This document shows, in pieces, positions 46,201 to 54,861 of a stretch of 64,000 bases of DNA. Within the stretch, counting starts at the first letter, position 1. Each line of letters begins with the position of its first letter. The notes beneath the pieces are model-generated. The model was not told the DNA's origin, did no database searches, and was given only the letters and a program-made list of their open reading frames with translations. This DNA comes from Burkholderiales bacterium PBB6. GTDB taxonomy: Bacteria; Pseudomonadota; Gammaproteobacteria; Burkholderiales; Burkholderiaceae_C. The translations under genes were made by a program, and so were the position numbers. Location: the NCBI GenBank assembly GCA_002255925.1, contig NKIH01000002.1:496001-560000 (forward strand). The letters are read 5' to 3'.

Positions 46201-47355
46201 ATGATCAAGCTTCTGATCGTTGATGACTCGGCGCTGATGCGTCGACAACTCAGCTTGCTTTTTCAGGCGGCGGGTGATTTTGTCATTCGCCAGGCACGCA
46301 ACGGGCAGGAGGCGGTGGAAGAAAACCGCGAGTTCCAGCCCGATGTCGTGACCCTGGACATCAACATGCCGGAGATGGACGGCATCACGGCGCTCTCGCT
46401 GATCATGGCGGAGCGGCCGGTGCCGGTGGTGATGGTGAGCTCACTCACCGAGAAGGGCGCACTCGCCACCTTCGAGGCGCTGAACCTCGGTGCGATCGAC
46501 TACGTGGCCAAGCCCGGCGGCACCATCTCGCTGTCGCTCGACCAGATCAAGGACGAGCTGCTCACCAAGGTGCGCGGCGCCATGCGTGCACGGCCCGGTA
46601 CCCGCGGCAGCCCGCTTGGGCGCACGGCCGCACCCAGGCCAGCACTGAGGCCCGCACCTGCGCTGCGCACCACCGCCACTGAGCAGCCGTCGAAGGCCCA
46701 GTCACTGGCGCAACGCCTGCGTGAAGAGCGCGAGGCCCACGCCGCCAGTGCGCGTGAACGTTCGGCCGTGCGCAACACCCGCGATGGCCTGCTGTTGATC
46801 GGCGTGTCCACCGGCGGGCCGCGCGCCCTGGAAGCGGTGTTGCCCGACCTGCCGGCCGACTTCCCCTGGCCGGTGCTGGTGGTGCAGCACATGCCGGCCA
46901 GCTTCACCGGCCCGTTCGCCGCGCGGCTGGACAACATCTGCCCGCTCACCGTGGTGGAGGCTTCACGCCCGATGCCGGTGGAGCGAGGCCATGTGTATGT
47001 GGGCAAGGGCGGCGCCGACATGGTGGTGACCCGCCGTGCCGGCGTACTCACCGTGTTGCCCAAGCCCGAGAACGCCGCACACCTGTGGCACCCGTCGGTG
47101 GAGCTGATGGCCCGCACCGCGCTGGAAGTGGTGGCGGCTGACCAACTGCATGCGGTGATGTTGACTGGCATGGGCAATGACGGCGCCGATGCCTTCACTG
47201 AAATCAAGCGTCGCGGTGGTCGCACCGTGGCCGAGTCTGAAGAGACCGCGGTCGTCTGGGGCATGCCCGGCGAACTCGTGAGCCGCGGGGGCGCCTCGAT
47301 GGTGCTGCCGCTCGACAAGATCAGTGCCCAGGTCAAGGCCTGGGCCCTGCGTTAA
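46201..47355 (+). CDS. cheB: Chemotaxis methylesterase CheB
   Basis: A 384-residue CheB with receiver (IVDDSALMRRQL; phospho-Asp in VVTLDINMPEMDG; Lys in YVAKPGGTI), a basic Ala/Pro linker, and esterase (GVSTGGPRALEAVL, VVQHMPASFTGPF, TGMGNDGADA). All catalytic positions (Ser, His, Asp) are present. It is the right-arm counterpart of 36124-37287. The next gene starts 16 bases later. Confidence 0.96.
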   Translation: MIKLLIVDDSALMRRQLSLLFQAAGDFVIRQARNGQEAVEENREFQPDVVTLDINMPEMDGITALSLIMAERPVPVVMVSSLTEKGALATFEALNLGAIDYVAKPGGTISLSLDQIKDELLTKVRGAMRARPGTRGSPLGRTAAPRPALRPAPALRTTATEQPSKAQSLAQRLREEREAHAASARERSAVRNTRDGLLLIGVSTGGPRALEAVLPDLPADFPWPVLVVQHMPASFTGPFAARLDNICPLTVVEASRPMPVERGHVYVGKGGADMVVTRRAGVLTVLPKPENAAHLWHPSVELMARTALEVVAADQLHAVMLTGMGNDGADAFTEIKRRGGRTVAESEETAVVWGMPGELVSRGGASMVLPLDKISAQVKAWALR

Positions 47356-47371
47356 CCCCCAAGGACGCAAC

Positions 47372-47995
47372 ATGGCCCTGAAAAAACCCCCCACCGCGGT
47401 CACCACGGAGCACTCTGGCAGACAGCATGAACGGGACGCCGCAGGGCTGTTGAAACAGCTGACCGACAGCAACGCCGAAGTGCGCCGCTGGGCCGCCCGC
47501 GACCTGGCCGACTGCCCGGGCTGCTCGGAGGCCCTGGTCGAGCACCTGAAAACCGAGGCCGACACCTCGGTGCGCGAAGTCATCCTGACCAGCCTGGTGC
47601 TGCTGGGCGACAACACCGCGGTGTACGGCCTGGTGGCCTGCATGCGCAGTGAGGACGCCGCCTTGCGCAACGAGGCCATCGAGGCGATGAAGCAGCTGCC
47701 CGATGCGGTGTCGCCCATCATGCGCGGCCTGCTGGCCGACGAAGACAGCGACATGCGCATCTTCGCGGTGAACATCCTCGAGTCGCTGAAGCACCCGAGC
47801 GTCGAGCAGTGGCTGAGTGACGTGATCGAGCACGATGACCACGTCAATGTGTGTGCCACCGCGGTGGATCTGCTGGGCGAAGTCGGCTCGCGCACCGCGC
47901 TGGAGCCGCTGCTTCGCCTGAAGACCCGCTTCGACAAGGAGCCCTACATCCAGTTTGCGGCCGACCTGGCCATCAAGCGCATCCTGGAGGGCTGA
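47372..47995 (+). CDS. HEAT-repeat protein in chemosensory operon
   Basis: A 207-residue alpha-helical repeat protein with about four to five HEAT/PBS-lyase-like units of ~31 residues. Examples are LTDSNAEVRRWAARDLADC, KTEADTSVREVILTSLVLL, MRSEDAALRNEAIEAMKQL and LADEDSDMRIFAVNILESL. No catalytic motif. It probably acts as a protein-binding scaffold or adaptor for CheB or CheR. It is absent from the left arm. ATG 47372 follows AAGGA. Confidence 0.85.
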   Translation: MALKKPPTAVTTEHSGRQHERDAAGLLKQLTDSNAEVRRWAARDLADCPGCSEALVEHLKTEADTSVREVILTSLVLLGDNTAVYGLVACMRSEDAALRNEAIEAMKQLPDAVSPIMRGLLADEDSDMRIFAVNILESLKHPSVEQWLSDVIEHDDHVNVCATAVDLLGEVGSRTALEPLLRLKTRFDKEPYIQFAADLAIKRILEG

Positions 47996-48001
47996 CCCGA
48001 C

Positions 48002-48838
48002 ATGGCCGATCCCGTCATCACCGATGAGGACTTCCAGAAATTCCGGGAGTTCTTCTACCGGAAAACCGGTATCCAGTTCGACAACACCAAACGCTACTTC
48101 GTCGACAAGCGCCTGCTCGAGCGCATGGCCGACACCGGCAATGCCCAGTTCCGCAGCTACTTCACGATGCTGCGTTTCCAGGCGACCGGCGAAGAGCTGC
48201 AGGTGCTGACGAACCTGATGACCGTCAATGAAACCTACTTCTTCCGCGAGGAGTACCAGTTCCGCTGCCTGGTCAATTCCATCCTGCCCGAGCTGGTGTC
48301 CCGCAAGAAGGACAGCGGCCCCTTGCGCATCTGGGTGCTGCCCTCGTCCTCGGGCGAGGAGCCGTACTCCATCGCCATCTGCCTGCTGGAAATGTGGGCC
48401 GGCATCCACCAGTACGACGTGGAGATCGTGGCGTCGGACATCGACACCCACATCCTCGACCAGGCCCGACGCGGCTTGTATTCAGACCGCTCGGTGGGCC
48501 AGCTGCCCAAGCCCTACCTCGCCAAGTACTTCAAGCGCACGGCGGCGGGCTACCAGATCTGTGACGACCTGCGCGGCGCGGTGGAGTACACCCGCGTGAA
48601 CCTGTCGGACCGCGCAGACACGCGGCCCTACCGGAACTTCGACGTGGTGTTCTGCCGCAACCTGCTCATCTACTTCGACGACGTGTCTCGCAAGTCCGCC
48701 GCCGAAACCTTCTACGACGCCTTGAAGCCTGGCGGCTTCATCTGTCTGGGGCACTCTGAATCCATGAGCCGGATCTCCTCGCTCTACAAGGTTCGCAAGT
48801 TCCCTGAGGCCATCGTCTACCAAAAGCCCGCAGAGTAA
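48002..48838 (+). CDS. cheR: Chemotaxis methyltransferase CheR
   Basis: A 278-residue CheR: GIQFDNTKRYFVDKRLLERM, LMTVNETYFFREEYQFRCL, the SAM site LRIWVLPSSSGEEPYSIAIC, and VFCRNLLIYFDDV. It is the right-arm counterpart of 35279-36124. No TPR extension is present. It is 6 bases after the HEAT gene and 4 bases before cheY. Confidence 0.95.
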   Translation: MADPVITDEDFQKFREFFYRKTGIQFDNTKRYFVDKRLLERMADTGNAQFRSYFTMLRFQATGEELQVLTNLMTVNETYFFREEYQFRCLVNSILPELVSRKKDSGPLRIWVLPSSSGEEPYSIAICLLEMWAGIHQYDVEIVASDIDTHILDQARRGLYSDRSVGQLPKPYLAKYFKRTAAGYQICDDLRGAVEYTRVNLSDRADTRPYRNFDVVFCRNLLIYFDDVSRKSAAETFYDALKPGGFICLGHSESMSRISSLYKVRKFPEAIVYQKPAE

Positions 48839-48842
48839 GACC

Positions 48843-49214
48843 ATGAAACGCATTCTGATCATCGATGATGCCGCCACGGTTCGTCTCTACCATCGTCGAA
48901 TCCTGCAAGAGGCAGGGTACGAGGTGGTGGAAGCCATCAACGGGGTGGAGGCGCTTGAAAAGGCGCTGCAAATGAACTTTGACCTCTACATCGTGGACGT
49001 CAACATGCCCAAGCTGGATGGCTACGGATTCCTGCGTGAATTGCGCAACCAGGACGCGCCGCAAGTGCCGGCGATCATGGTGTCGACGGAGGCCTCTGCC
49101 GCCGACCGAAAGCGCGCCTACGCGGCAGGGGCCAACCTGTACTTGGTCAAGCCCACGAGGCCTGAACAACTGGTGGCGCCCATCGCGCTGCTGCTCGGAG
49201 ACCAGGAAGAATGA
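48843..49214 (+). CDS. cheY: CheY-like response regulator upstream of cheA
   Basis: A 123-residue receiver: ILIIDDAATVRLYHRR, phospho-Asp in LYIVDVNMPKLDG, Ser/Thr switch in IMVSTEASAAD, Lys in YLVKPTRPEQL. The stop overlaps the cheA start (ATGA), so the pair is translationally coupled, suggesting it is a direct CheA substrate. No counterpart exists in the left arm. Confidence 0.93.
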   Translation: MKRILIIDDAATVRLYHRRILQEAGYEVVEAINGVEALEKALQMNFDLYIVDVNMPKLDGYGFLRELRNQDAPQVPAIMVSTEASAADRKRAYAAGANLYLVKPTRPEQLVAPIALLLGDQEE

Positions 49215-52078
49215 ACGAGCTGCTCGAACAGTTCCTGTCCGAAGCGCGAGAGGCGCTTCAGGGCATTGCCGACATGCTGATGCAGCTCGAACGCGCACCG
49301 GCTGACGAAGACTTGATGACCCAGCTGTTCCGGCTGGTGCACACCTTGAAAGGCAACAGCGGGCTGTTCGAGTTCCCGGAGATGACCCGCGTGCTGCATG
49401 CGGGTGAGGATTTGATGGACGCTGTCCGCCACGGACGGGTGCCGTATTCGCAGCCGCTGGCCGACCGCCTGCTCGACGCGATGGACTTCGTCGGCATGCT
49501 GTGCGATGACATCGAGAACGGCGTGCACAACGGCTCAGCCCATGCCGATGCGGCCGTGCAGCTGGCCGCGGCGCTGCGCAGCCTGATCGGTGACACGGCA
49601 GGCGAGGGTGGCGCTGATGGCGCCGAAGACCCCGACGAGGTGGCACGCGGCAGCCTGCCCGTGTTCACACCCGCGGCCGTGCTGCAGGTGCCCGAGGCCG
49701 TGCGCCGCGAAGCGTTCAGGGAGGTCGATGAAGGCCGCTCGCTGTGGTGGGTGTATTACCAGCCCGACGAGGAATGCTTCTTCCAGGGCGACGACCCCTT
49801 GCACCGCGGCATGCAGACGCCCGGCGTGTTGTGGGGCGGCCTGAAAGCGCGTGCCCCGTGGCCCGCGCTGCCCGAGCTGGATGCCTTCCGCTGCATGCTC
49901 GACATGCAGCTGCTCAGCACCGCGGATTCGTCCGAGCTGGATGAGCACTACCGCTATGTGCCCGAACAACGCCTGATCAGCGCCGTGAACCCGTGGTGCC
50001 TGGTGCAGCCCGAGGGCGACCCGAACGGCGGCCCTGTCTACGAAGACTTTGTCGCCGACGCGCTGGCCTTGCTGGATGCCGGTGACCTGCAGGGCCTGGA
50101 GCGGGCCGTGGACACCTTGCTGGAGCTGTCCAGCCCCACGCTGTGGTTGTCTTCGGCACTGCGCTGGATGCAGACGCTGCTGGCCTGCCGCACGGTGAAC
50201 CAGCCCGCGCTGCGTGCGCTGATTGAATCCCTCAACACCTTGCAGGCGCCCGACTGGATGGCGGTGATGGACGCCATGCTGGATGCGGGTGGCCATGGCG
50301 CTGAGCCTGGTGTGGTGGCAGATGTTGCTGAAGCGACCACGGCTGCGCCCGCGCCCGCCGCTGCCACGCACATCGAGCTGCACGGTGTGGCCGCCGAGGC
50401 CCTGAACAACCTGGTTGAAACCCAGCGCGAAATCCTCTCGCTGCCGGACGACGCGAAGTGGCTGGCCGGCCGCATCAAGGCTGCGGCCAAGGTGCTGGAC
50501 GGGTGCCTGCACGCCGTGGGCCGTGGCAATGAAGTGCCTGCGCTGCAGGCCGCTGCACAGGCTGCGCTGGCCGACATGACCGCCGCGCCGCTGGCGGCCT
50601 GGCTGGAAGACGCTTTTCCGGAAGGTACGCTGGCCACGCAGGCCCAGCCGTTGGCTGCGGTGGCCGCCGCATCAGTGGTGCCTGCCGCTGCTGCACCTGT
50701 GCTGGCCACAGCCGGTAACGGGGCTGATTGGCCGGCCAAGCCAACGACTGCTGCCTCCGCACCCGCCGCCGCAGACGACGACACGGATGACGACGATGAG
50801 CCGGCCGGTGCCGACGACGTGGTGCCTGGTGTGCCAGCCAGCCGCAGCGGTGAGCCAGTCGACGGCGACGTCAAGTTCGGCCGCCGCAGCGAAGACCAGC
50901 AGAGCGCGCGCAGCCTGAAGGTGGACCAGGTCAAGATCGACCGTCTGATGAACCTGATCGGCGAGATGGTGGTGGCGAAGAACGCCATTCCCTACCTGGC
51001 CAACCGGGCTGAAACCGTGTTCGGCGTGCGTGACCTCTCGCGTGAGATCAAGGCCCAGTACGCGGTGATCAACCGCATCTCCGAGGAGATGCAGGACGCC
51101 ATCATGCAGGTCCGCATGATGCCGGTCTCCTTCGTGTTCCAGCGCTTCCCGCGGCTGGTGCGCGACACCTCGCGCCGCCTCGGCAAAGACGTGAACCTGG
51201 TGCTGGAAGGCCAGGACACGGCCGCCGACAAGAACATCATTGAATCGCTGGGTGACCCGCTGGTGCACATCGTGCGCAACAGCCTCGACCACGGCCTGGA
51301 AATGCCCGAGGTGCGCAAGGCGGCGGGCAAACCGGCCATCGGCACGCTGAAGATCGTGGCGCGCCAGGAATCCGACCGCGTGGTCATCGAGATCAGCGAC
51401 GACGGCAAGGGCATCGACCCCGACGTCATCAAGCGCAAGGCCTACGAGAAGGGCGTGATCGACGAGGCGATGCTGGAACGCATCACCGACGCCGAAGCCA
51501 TCAACCTGATCTTCGCTGCCGGGTTCTCCACGGCCGAAACCGTGTCCGACCTGTCAGGCCGCGGTGTGGGCATGGACGTGGTGCGCACCGCGATCGAGCG
51601 GGTCAATGGCGCCATCACGCTCGACAGCGAGAAGGGCAAGGGCACGCGCATTCGGCTGTCGCTGCCGCTGTCGATGGCCGTGACCAACGTGATGACCATC
51701 GAGACCGATGGCCAGGTGTTCGGCGTGCCGATGGACATGGTGCTGGAGACCGTGCGGGTGCCGCGCAGCAGCGTGCGCCAGATCAAGCAGAGCATGGCCA
51801 CCGTGCTGCGCGACCGCGTGGTGCCGCTGAAGTCGCTCAATGGCTTGCTGGGGCTGTCTGCAGCGCCGCTGGCCAACGAGAGCGATGAGCTGGCCGTGCT
51901 GATCGTGCGCGTGGGCGAAGAGACCGTGGGCCTGCTGGTGGACGAGTTCCGCGAGACGGCCGACATCATTCTCAAGCCGCTGGCCGGCGTGCTGGCAGGC
52001 CTGAAGTCGTATTCCGGCTCTGCCCTGATGGGCGACGGTTCGGTCTTGATGGTGCTGAACGTGAAGGAAATGCTCTGA
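49211..52078 (+). CDS. cheA: Chemotaxis histidine kinase CheA
   Basis: A 955-residue CheA. P1/Hpt carries phospho-acceptor His44 in FRLVHTLKGNSGL. Residues ~150-260 (YYQPDEECFFQGDDPLHRG) look like a P2-type domain of the G-x-DPL kind. A long Ala/Pro-rich linker with an extra helical module (about 385-480) follows. P3 dimerisation starts near 576 (VDQVKIDRLMNLIGEMVV). P4 ATPase has VRNSLDHGLE, ISDDGKGID and SGRGVGMDVV. P5 is CheW-like to the end. It is the only CheA in the window and must serve both arms or an unseen partner. Confidence 0.96.
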   Translation: MNELLEQFLSEAREALQGIADMLMQLERAPADEDLMTQLFRLVHTLKGNSGLFEFPEMTRVLHAGEDLMDAVRHGRVPYSQPLADRLLDAMDFVGMLCDDIENGVHNGSAHADAAVQLAAALRSLIGDTAGEGGADGAEDPDEVARGSLPVFTPAAVLQVPEAVRREAFREVDEGRSLWWVYYQPDEECFFQGDDPLHRGMQTPGVLWGGLKARAPWPALPELDAFRCMLDMQLLSTADSSELDEHYRYVPEQRLISAVNPWCLVQPEGDPNGGPVYEDFVADALALLDAGDLQGLERAVDTLLELSSPTLWLSSALRWMQTLLACRTVNQPALRALIESLNTLQAPDWMAVMDAMLDAGGHGAEPGVVADVAEATTAAPAPAAATHIELHGVAAEALNNLVETQREILSLPDDAKWLAGRIKAAAKVLDGCLHAVGRGNEVPALQAAAQAALADMTAAPLAAWLEDAFPEGTLATQAQPLAAVAAASVVPAAAAPVLATAGNGADWPAKPTTAASAPAAADDDTDDDDEPAGADDVVPGVPASRSGEPVDGDVKFGRRSEDQQSARSLKVDQVKIDRLMNLIGEMVVAKNAIPYLANRAETVFGVRDLSREIKAQYAVINRISEEMQDAIMQVRMMPVSFVFQRFPRLVRDTSRRLGKDVNLVLEGQDTAADKNIIESLGDPLVHIVRNSLDHGLEMPEVRKAAGKPAIGTLKIVARQESDRVVIEISDDGKGIDPDVIKRKAYEKGVIDEAMLERITDAEAINLIFAAGFSTAETVSDLSGRGVGMDVVRTAIERVNGAITLDSEKGKGTRIRLSLPLSMAVTNVMTIETDGQVFGVPMDMVLETVRVPRSSVRQIKQSMATVLRDRVVPLKSLNGLLGLSAAPLANESDELAVLIVRVGEETVGLLVDEFRETADIILKPLAGVLAGLKSYSGSALMGDGSVLMVLNVKEML

Positions 52079-52317
52079 TGCCGATCGACTACCGTAAAAA
52101 ACTGGCTGTTTTTGCCGATGTCATCACTGTGGAAGACGCTGAACCACTGCTGGCCTGGGCGCAGCAGCGCAAGGACTGCAAGGTTGATCTTTCGGCATGC
52201 AGCCATGTGCATCCTGCGAACCTGCAGGTGCTGCTGGCAGCCAACGCAGAAGTGACGGCCTGGCCGAATGACGAATGGCTGACGGCATGGTTGCGAACCG
52301 TGCTGCGTGGCCGGTGA
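52078..52317 (+). CDS. Small STAS-like domain protein
   Basis: A 79-residue protein whose pattern FADVITVEDAEPLLAWAQQ...CKVDLSACSHVHPANLQVLL resembles a shortened STAS (anti-anti-sigma) fold. The position normally occupied by the phosphorylated Ser is His/Pro (SHVHPANLQ), so regulation by phosphorylation is doubtful. It overlaps the cheA stop by one base (TGATG), implying coupled synthesis. Function unknown; an adaptor role in the array is inference. Absent from the left arm. Confidence 0.6.
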   Translation: MPIDYRKKLAVFADVITVEDAEPLLAWAQQRKDCKVDLSACSHVHPANLQVLLAANAEVTAWPNDEWLTAWLRTVLRGR

Positions 52318-52353
52318 GTGCCCGCTGGGCTAAACAAAACAAAGGGAATTGCT

Positions 52354-52728
52354 GTGGCCAAGACCATCATGGTGGTAGACGACTCGCTGACGATGACACG
52401 CAGCCTGAAGTCGAATCTGGAGATGAGCGGCTTCGCTGTTCTGACCGCTGGTGATGGTGTGCAGGCCATGACGGCCCTGAAGGGCGGCGCCAAGCCGGAC
52501 CTCATCATCACCGACATCAACATGCCCAACATGGGCGGCCTGGAGCTGATCAAGAACGTCAAGGCCTTGCCCGGTTTCCGCTTCACGCCCATCCTCACGC
52601 TGACCACCGAAGGCGACGCCTCGATGCGTGACGCCGGCAAGAAGGCCGGGGCCGCGGGCTGGCTGGTCAAGCCGGTCAAGGGCCCTGATCTGGTGGGCGT
52701 CATCAAGCAAGTGCTGCCTGGTGCATGA
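52354..52728 (+). CDS. CheY-like response regulator
   Basis: A 124-residue receiver: [13 protein letters not shown], phospho-Asp in [13 protein letters not shown], Thr in ILTLTTEGD, Lys in [12 protein letters not shown], ending VIKQVLPGA. Start GTG 52354 is preferred because AAAGGGA lies about six bases upstream; an in-frame GTG at 52318 would add 12 non-receiver residues. It is the right-arm counterpart of 34721-35086, and in both arms it directly precedes the membrane MCP. Confidence 0.92.
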   Translation: MAKTIMVVDDSLTMTRSLKSNLEMSGFAVLTAGDGVQAMTALKGGAKPDLIITDINMPNMGGLELIKNVKALPGFRFTPILTLTTEGDASMRDAGKKAGAAGWLVKPVKGPDLVGVIKQVLPGA

Positions 52729-52738
52729 GGCTCACCTC

Positions 52739-53992
52739 ATGAGCTATCAAACTTCAACGCTGGCTCCAGCCGATGCGCCTGCCGCGTCGGCCATGCCCGG
52801 CGGAGAAAGAACCATCTGGGCGACGTTGGGACCGTGGCTGACACCCGTGCTGGCCGTGGCGCTGGCCACGGGTGCGGCGGTGGTGTTGCCGCTGGATGGC
52901 TGGGGCCCTGTGGCTGCGGCAGCTCTGGGTGGCGCGCTGGCGGTGGGCATCACGCTGGTGCTGCAGCGCTGGTGGCGTCCGGCCTCTGCGCGGGCAGCTG
53001 GTCTTGCGCAAACGGCAGGGCAGCTGAACGGCGCCGAGCCCTTCATTGACCTGATGTGCGAGCAGCTCAATGGCGCCTTGCAGCAATGCGAGACCGACGT
53101 GCTCGGCGTGGTCGACACGCTGGACCAGGTGCATGCCGCCTCACAGGCGCAGACCGACCGGATCGAATCGGCGACCGCCAATGCGCGTGAGCTGGCCGGT
53201 GTGCTGGATGAAAAGCGCATGGTCGACCGCCAGCTCAGCGCCATCCTTCAAATGTTCGTCGAGCGCCAGGAGCAAGAGCTTGAGGGCAACGCCGAGCGCG
53301 TGAAGCGCCTGCAGGAAGTGCGCGGTCTCGGGCCGATGGTGGACGTGATCGCCGAGGTGGCGCGCCATACCAACATCCTGGCCATCAATGCCTCGATCGA
53401 GGCCGCACGCGCCGGCGAAAGCGGACGTGGTTTTGCGGTGGTCGCGGGCGAAGTGCGCCGGCTGGCCGCGCAGACGGCGTCGGCTGCCGTGGAGATCGGC
53501 AACCGCATCAACAACGTCACCTCGGGCATTGACCAGGAAGTGATGAAGGCGCAGAAGGCCGGTGAACGCGACTACGGCACCCGCAGCATGCGTGACGTGC
53601 TGGGGGACATCGAGGCGATGCACGGGCGCTTCGCCGAAGCCGCTGAGCGCCTGCGTGGCGACACCGGCATCGGCGAAGGCAACACGGCGATCCGCAACGG
53701 CCTGTCTGAAGCGCTGGGCCTGATCCAGTTCCAGGACGTGCTGCGCCAGCGGGTGGGTCAGGTGCAGGCCTCGCTCGATGCGCTGAGCGGGCATCTGGCC
53801 GCCACCGAAGCCAATGCCATCGCTGCTGGACAGGGGCACCCCGTGGCCACGCCGCGCACCGCTGGTTTGCTGGCCTTGCTGGCCGAGCAGAAGGCCGCTT
53901 ACGTGATGAACAGCCAGCGCCACACCCACCAGTCGGTCACCGGCCAGAAGGTGGCGACCCAGGAAGAGCGTCCGCCCATCGAGCTCTTCTGA
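52739..53992 (+). CDS. Membrane-anchored methyl-accepting chemotaxis protein
   Basis: A 417-residue MCP with two adjacent membrane segments (about 29-48 and 52-72) and no periplasmic domain. The tip [19 protein letters not shown] lies near 220, followed by [12 protein letters not shown]. The motif QFQDVLRQ follows the hairpin, then AYVMNSQR and a C-terminal IELF. The left-arm homologue shares this plan (YVMHSQR, IEMF). ATG 52739 is 10 bases after the cheY stop. Its tail may be a docking site for an array component. Confidence 0.9.
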   Translation: MSYQTSTLAPADAPAASAMPGGERTIWATLGPWLTPVLAVALATGAAVVLPLDGWGPVAAAALGGALAVGITLVLQRWWRPASARAAGLAQTAGQLNGAEPFIDLMCEQLNGALQQCETDVLGVVDTLDQVHAASQAQTDRIESATANARELAGVLDEKRMVDRQLSAILQMFVERQEQELEGNAERVKRLQEVRGLGPMVDVIAEVARHTNILAINASIEAARAGESGRGFAVVAGEVRRLAAQTASAAVEIGNRINNVTSGIDQEVMKAQKAGERDYGTRSMRDVLGDIEAMHGRFAEAAERLRGDTGIGEGNTAIRNGLSEALGLIQFQDVLRQRVGQVQASLDALSGHLAATEANAIAAGQGHPVATPRTAGLLALLAEQKAAYVMNSQRHTHQSVTGQKVATQEERPPIELF

Positions 53993-54047
53993 GATGGCAT
54001 GACGGATCGCTGCGTTCCGGTCCATGCGTATGGAATGAACTGCTGAC

Positions 54048-54812
54048 ATGGTCAAGGCGCGTGTACTGGCTGTCACCAACCGCAAGGGTGGCAGCGGCAA
54101 AACCTCCACGTCGGTGAACCTGTCGGCCGAACTGGCCGCGCAGGGCCACCGCGTGCTGCTGATCGACCTCGACACCCAGGGCCATTGCGCCATCGGGCTG
54201 GGGGTGCCGGCCGTGCGCAACGGGCCCACAGTGCACGGCTTCATGGCGGGGCGTCACAGCCTGTCTGCGGCCATCGTGCCCAGTGCCTGGGCTGGCCTGC
54301 ACCTGATTCCGGCTGACCCCCTGTTCGAACACGGCTCCGGCCAGCAGCAAGACCATGTGCTGTGGACGGCGCTGCAGCAGGAAGAGTTGCTGACGCAGTA
54401 CGACGTGGTCGTGCTCGACACCCCACCGTCGCTCGATGCCTTGCTGCTGAACGCCCTGTGCGCTGCAGACCGCGTGCTGGTGCCCTTCGTGCCGCACTTT
54501 CTGGCGGGCGAGGGCGTGCGGCAGCTGGCGCGGGTGCTGTTTCGCGTGGCCAGCCGGGGCGGCAATGACCGCCTGCGGGTGCTGGGCTTTCTGCCGGTGA
54601 TGCAGGACGCGCGCATCGGCCAGCACCGCAGCGTGACCGACAGCCTGGCGCAGCAATTCGGCGCTGACCGCATCCTGCCGGGCATTCGCAACGACATCCG
54701 CGTGGCCGAGGCCTTCGCGGCCGGCAAGCCGGTGCGTGAGCACGCGCCCAATGCACGCGCCACCGCCGACTACGCGCTGGCCGTGCTGGCCGCCTGGCGT
54801 CGCTGGACCTAG
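54048..54812 (+). CDS. parA: ParA-family ATPase in chemosensory locus
   Basis: A 254-residue MinD/ParA ATPase. The deviant Walker A NRKGGSGKTSTSVNL has the signature Lys13 and Lys18; LLIDLDTQGHCAIGL is the switch I region, and VVVLDTPPSLDALLL is Walker B. No ParB gene lies beside it. ParA proteins in chemotaxis loci (PpfA in Rhodobacter, ParC in Vibrio) position arrays in the cell; that role here is inferred from context. Its stop codon falls in a tandem decamer repeat. Confidence 0.88.
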   Translation: MVKARVLAVTNRKGGSGKTSTSVNLSAELAAQGHRVLLIDLDTQGHCAIGLGVPAVRNGPTVHGFMAGRHSLSAAIVPSAWAGLHLIPADPLFEHGSGQQQDHVLWTALQQEELLTQYDVVVLDTPPSLDALLLNALCAADRVLVPFVPHFLAGEGVRQLARVLFRVASRGGNDRLRVLGFLPVMQDARIGQHRSVTDSLAQQFGADRILPGIRNDIRVAEAFAAGKPVREHAPNARATADYALAVLAAWRRWT

Positions 54813-54826
54813 CTGGACCTAGCTGG
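54802..54826 (+). repeat. Tandem decamer repeat across the parA stop
   Basis: GCTGGACCTA occurs at 54802-54811 and 54812-54821, followed by a half copy GCTGG. The TAG stop of parA (54810-54812) spans the first junction. A likely slippage duplication. Confidence 0.85.
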
Positions 54827-54861
54827 TGGCGCACCGATTGCCCAGACCATTGCCCGCTGAC

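Noticed and set aside
43338-46208. 956-codon minus-strand open frame opposite the receptor and CheW3 genes
   Set aside because: Antisense shadow; biased Ser/Ala/Thr and His composition and no motif.
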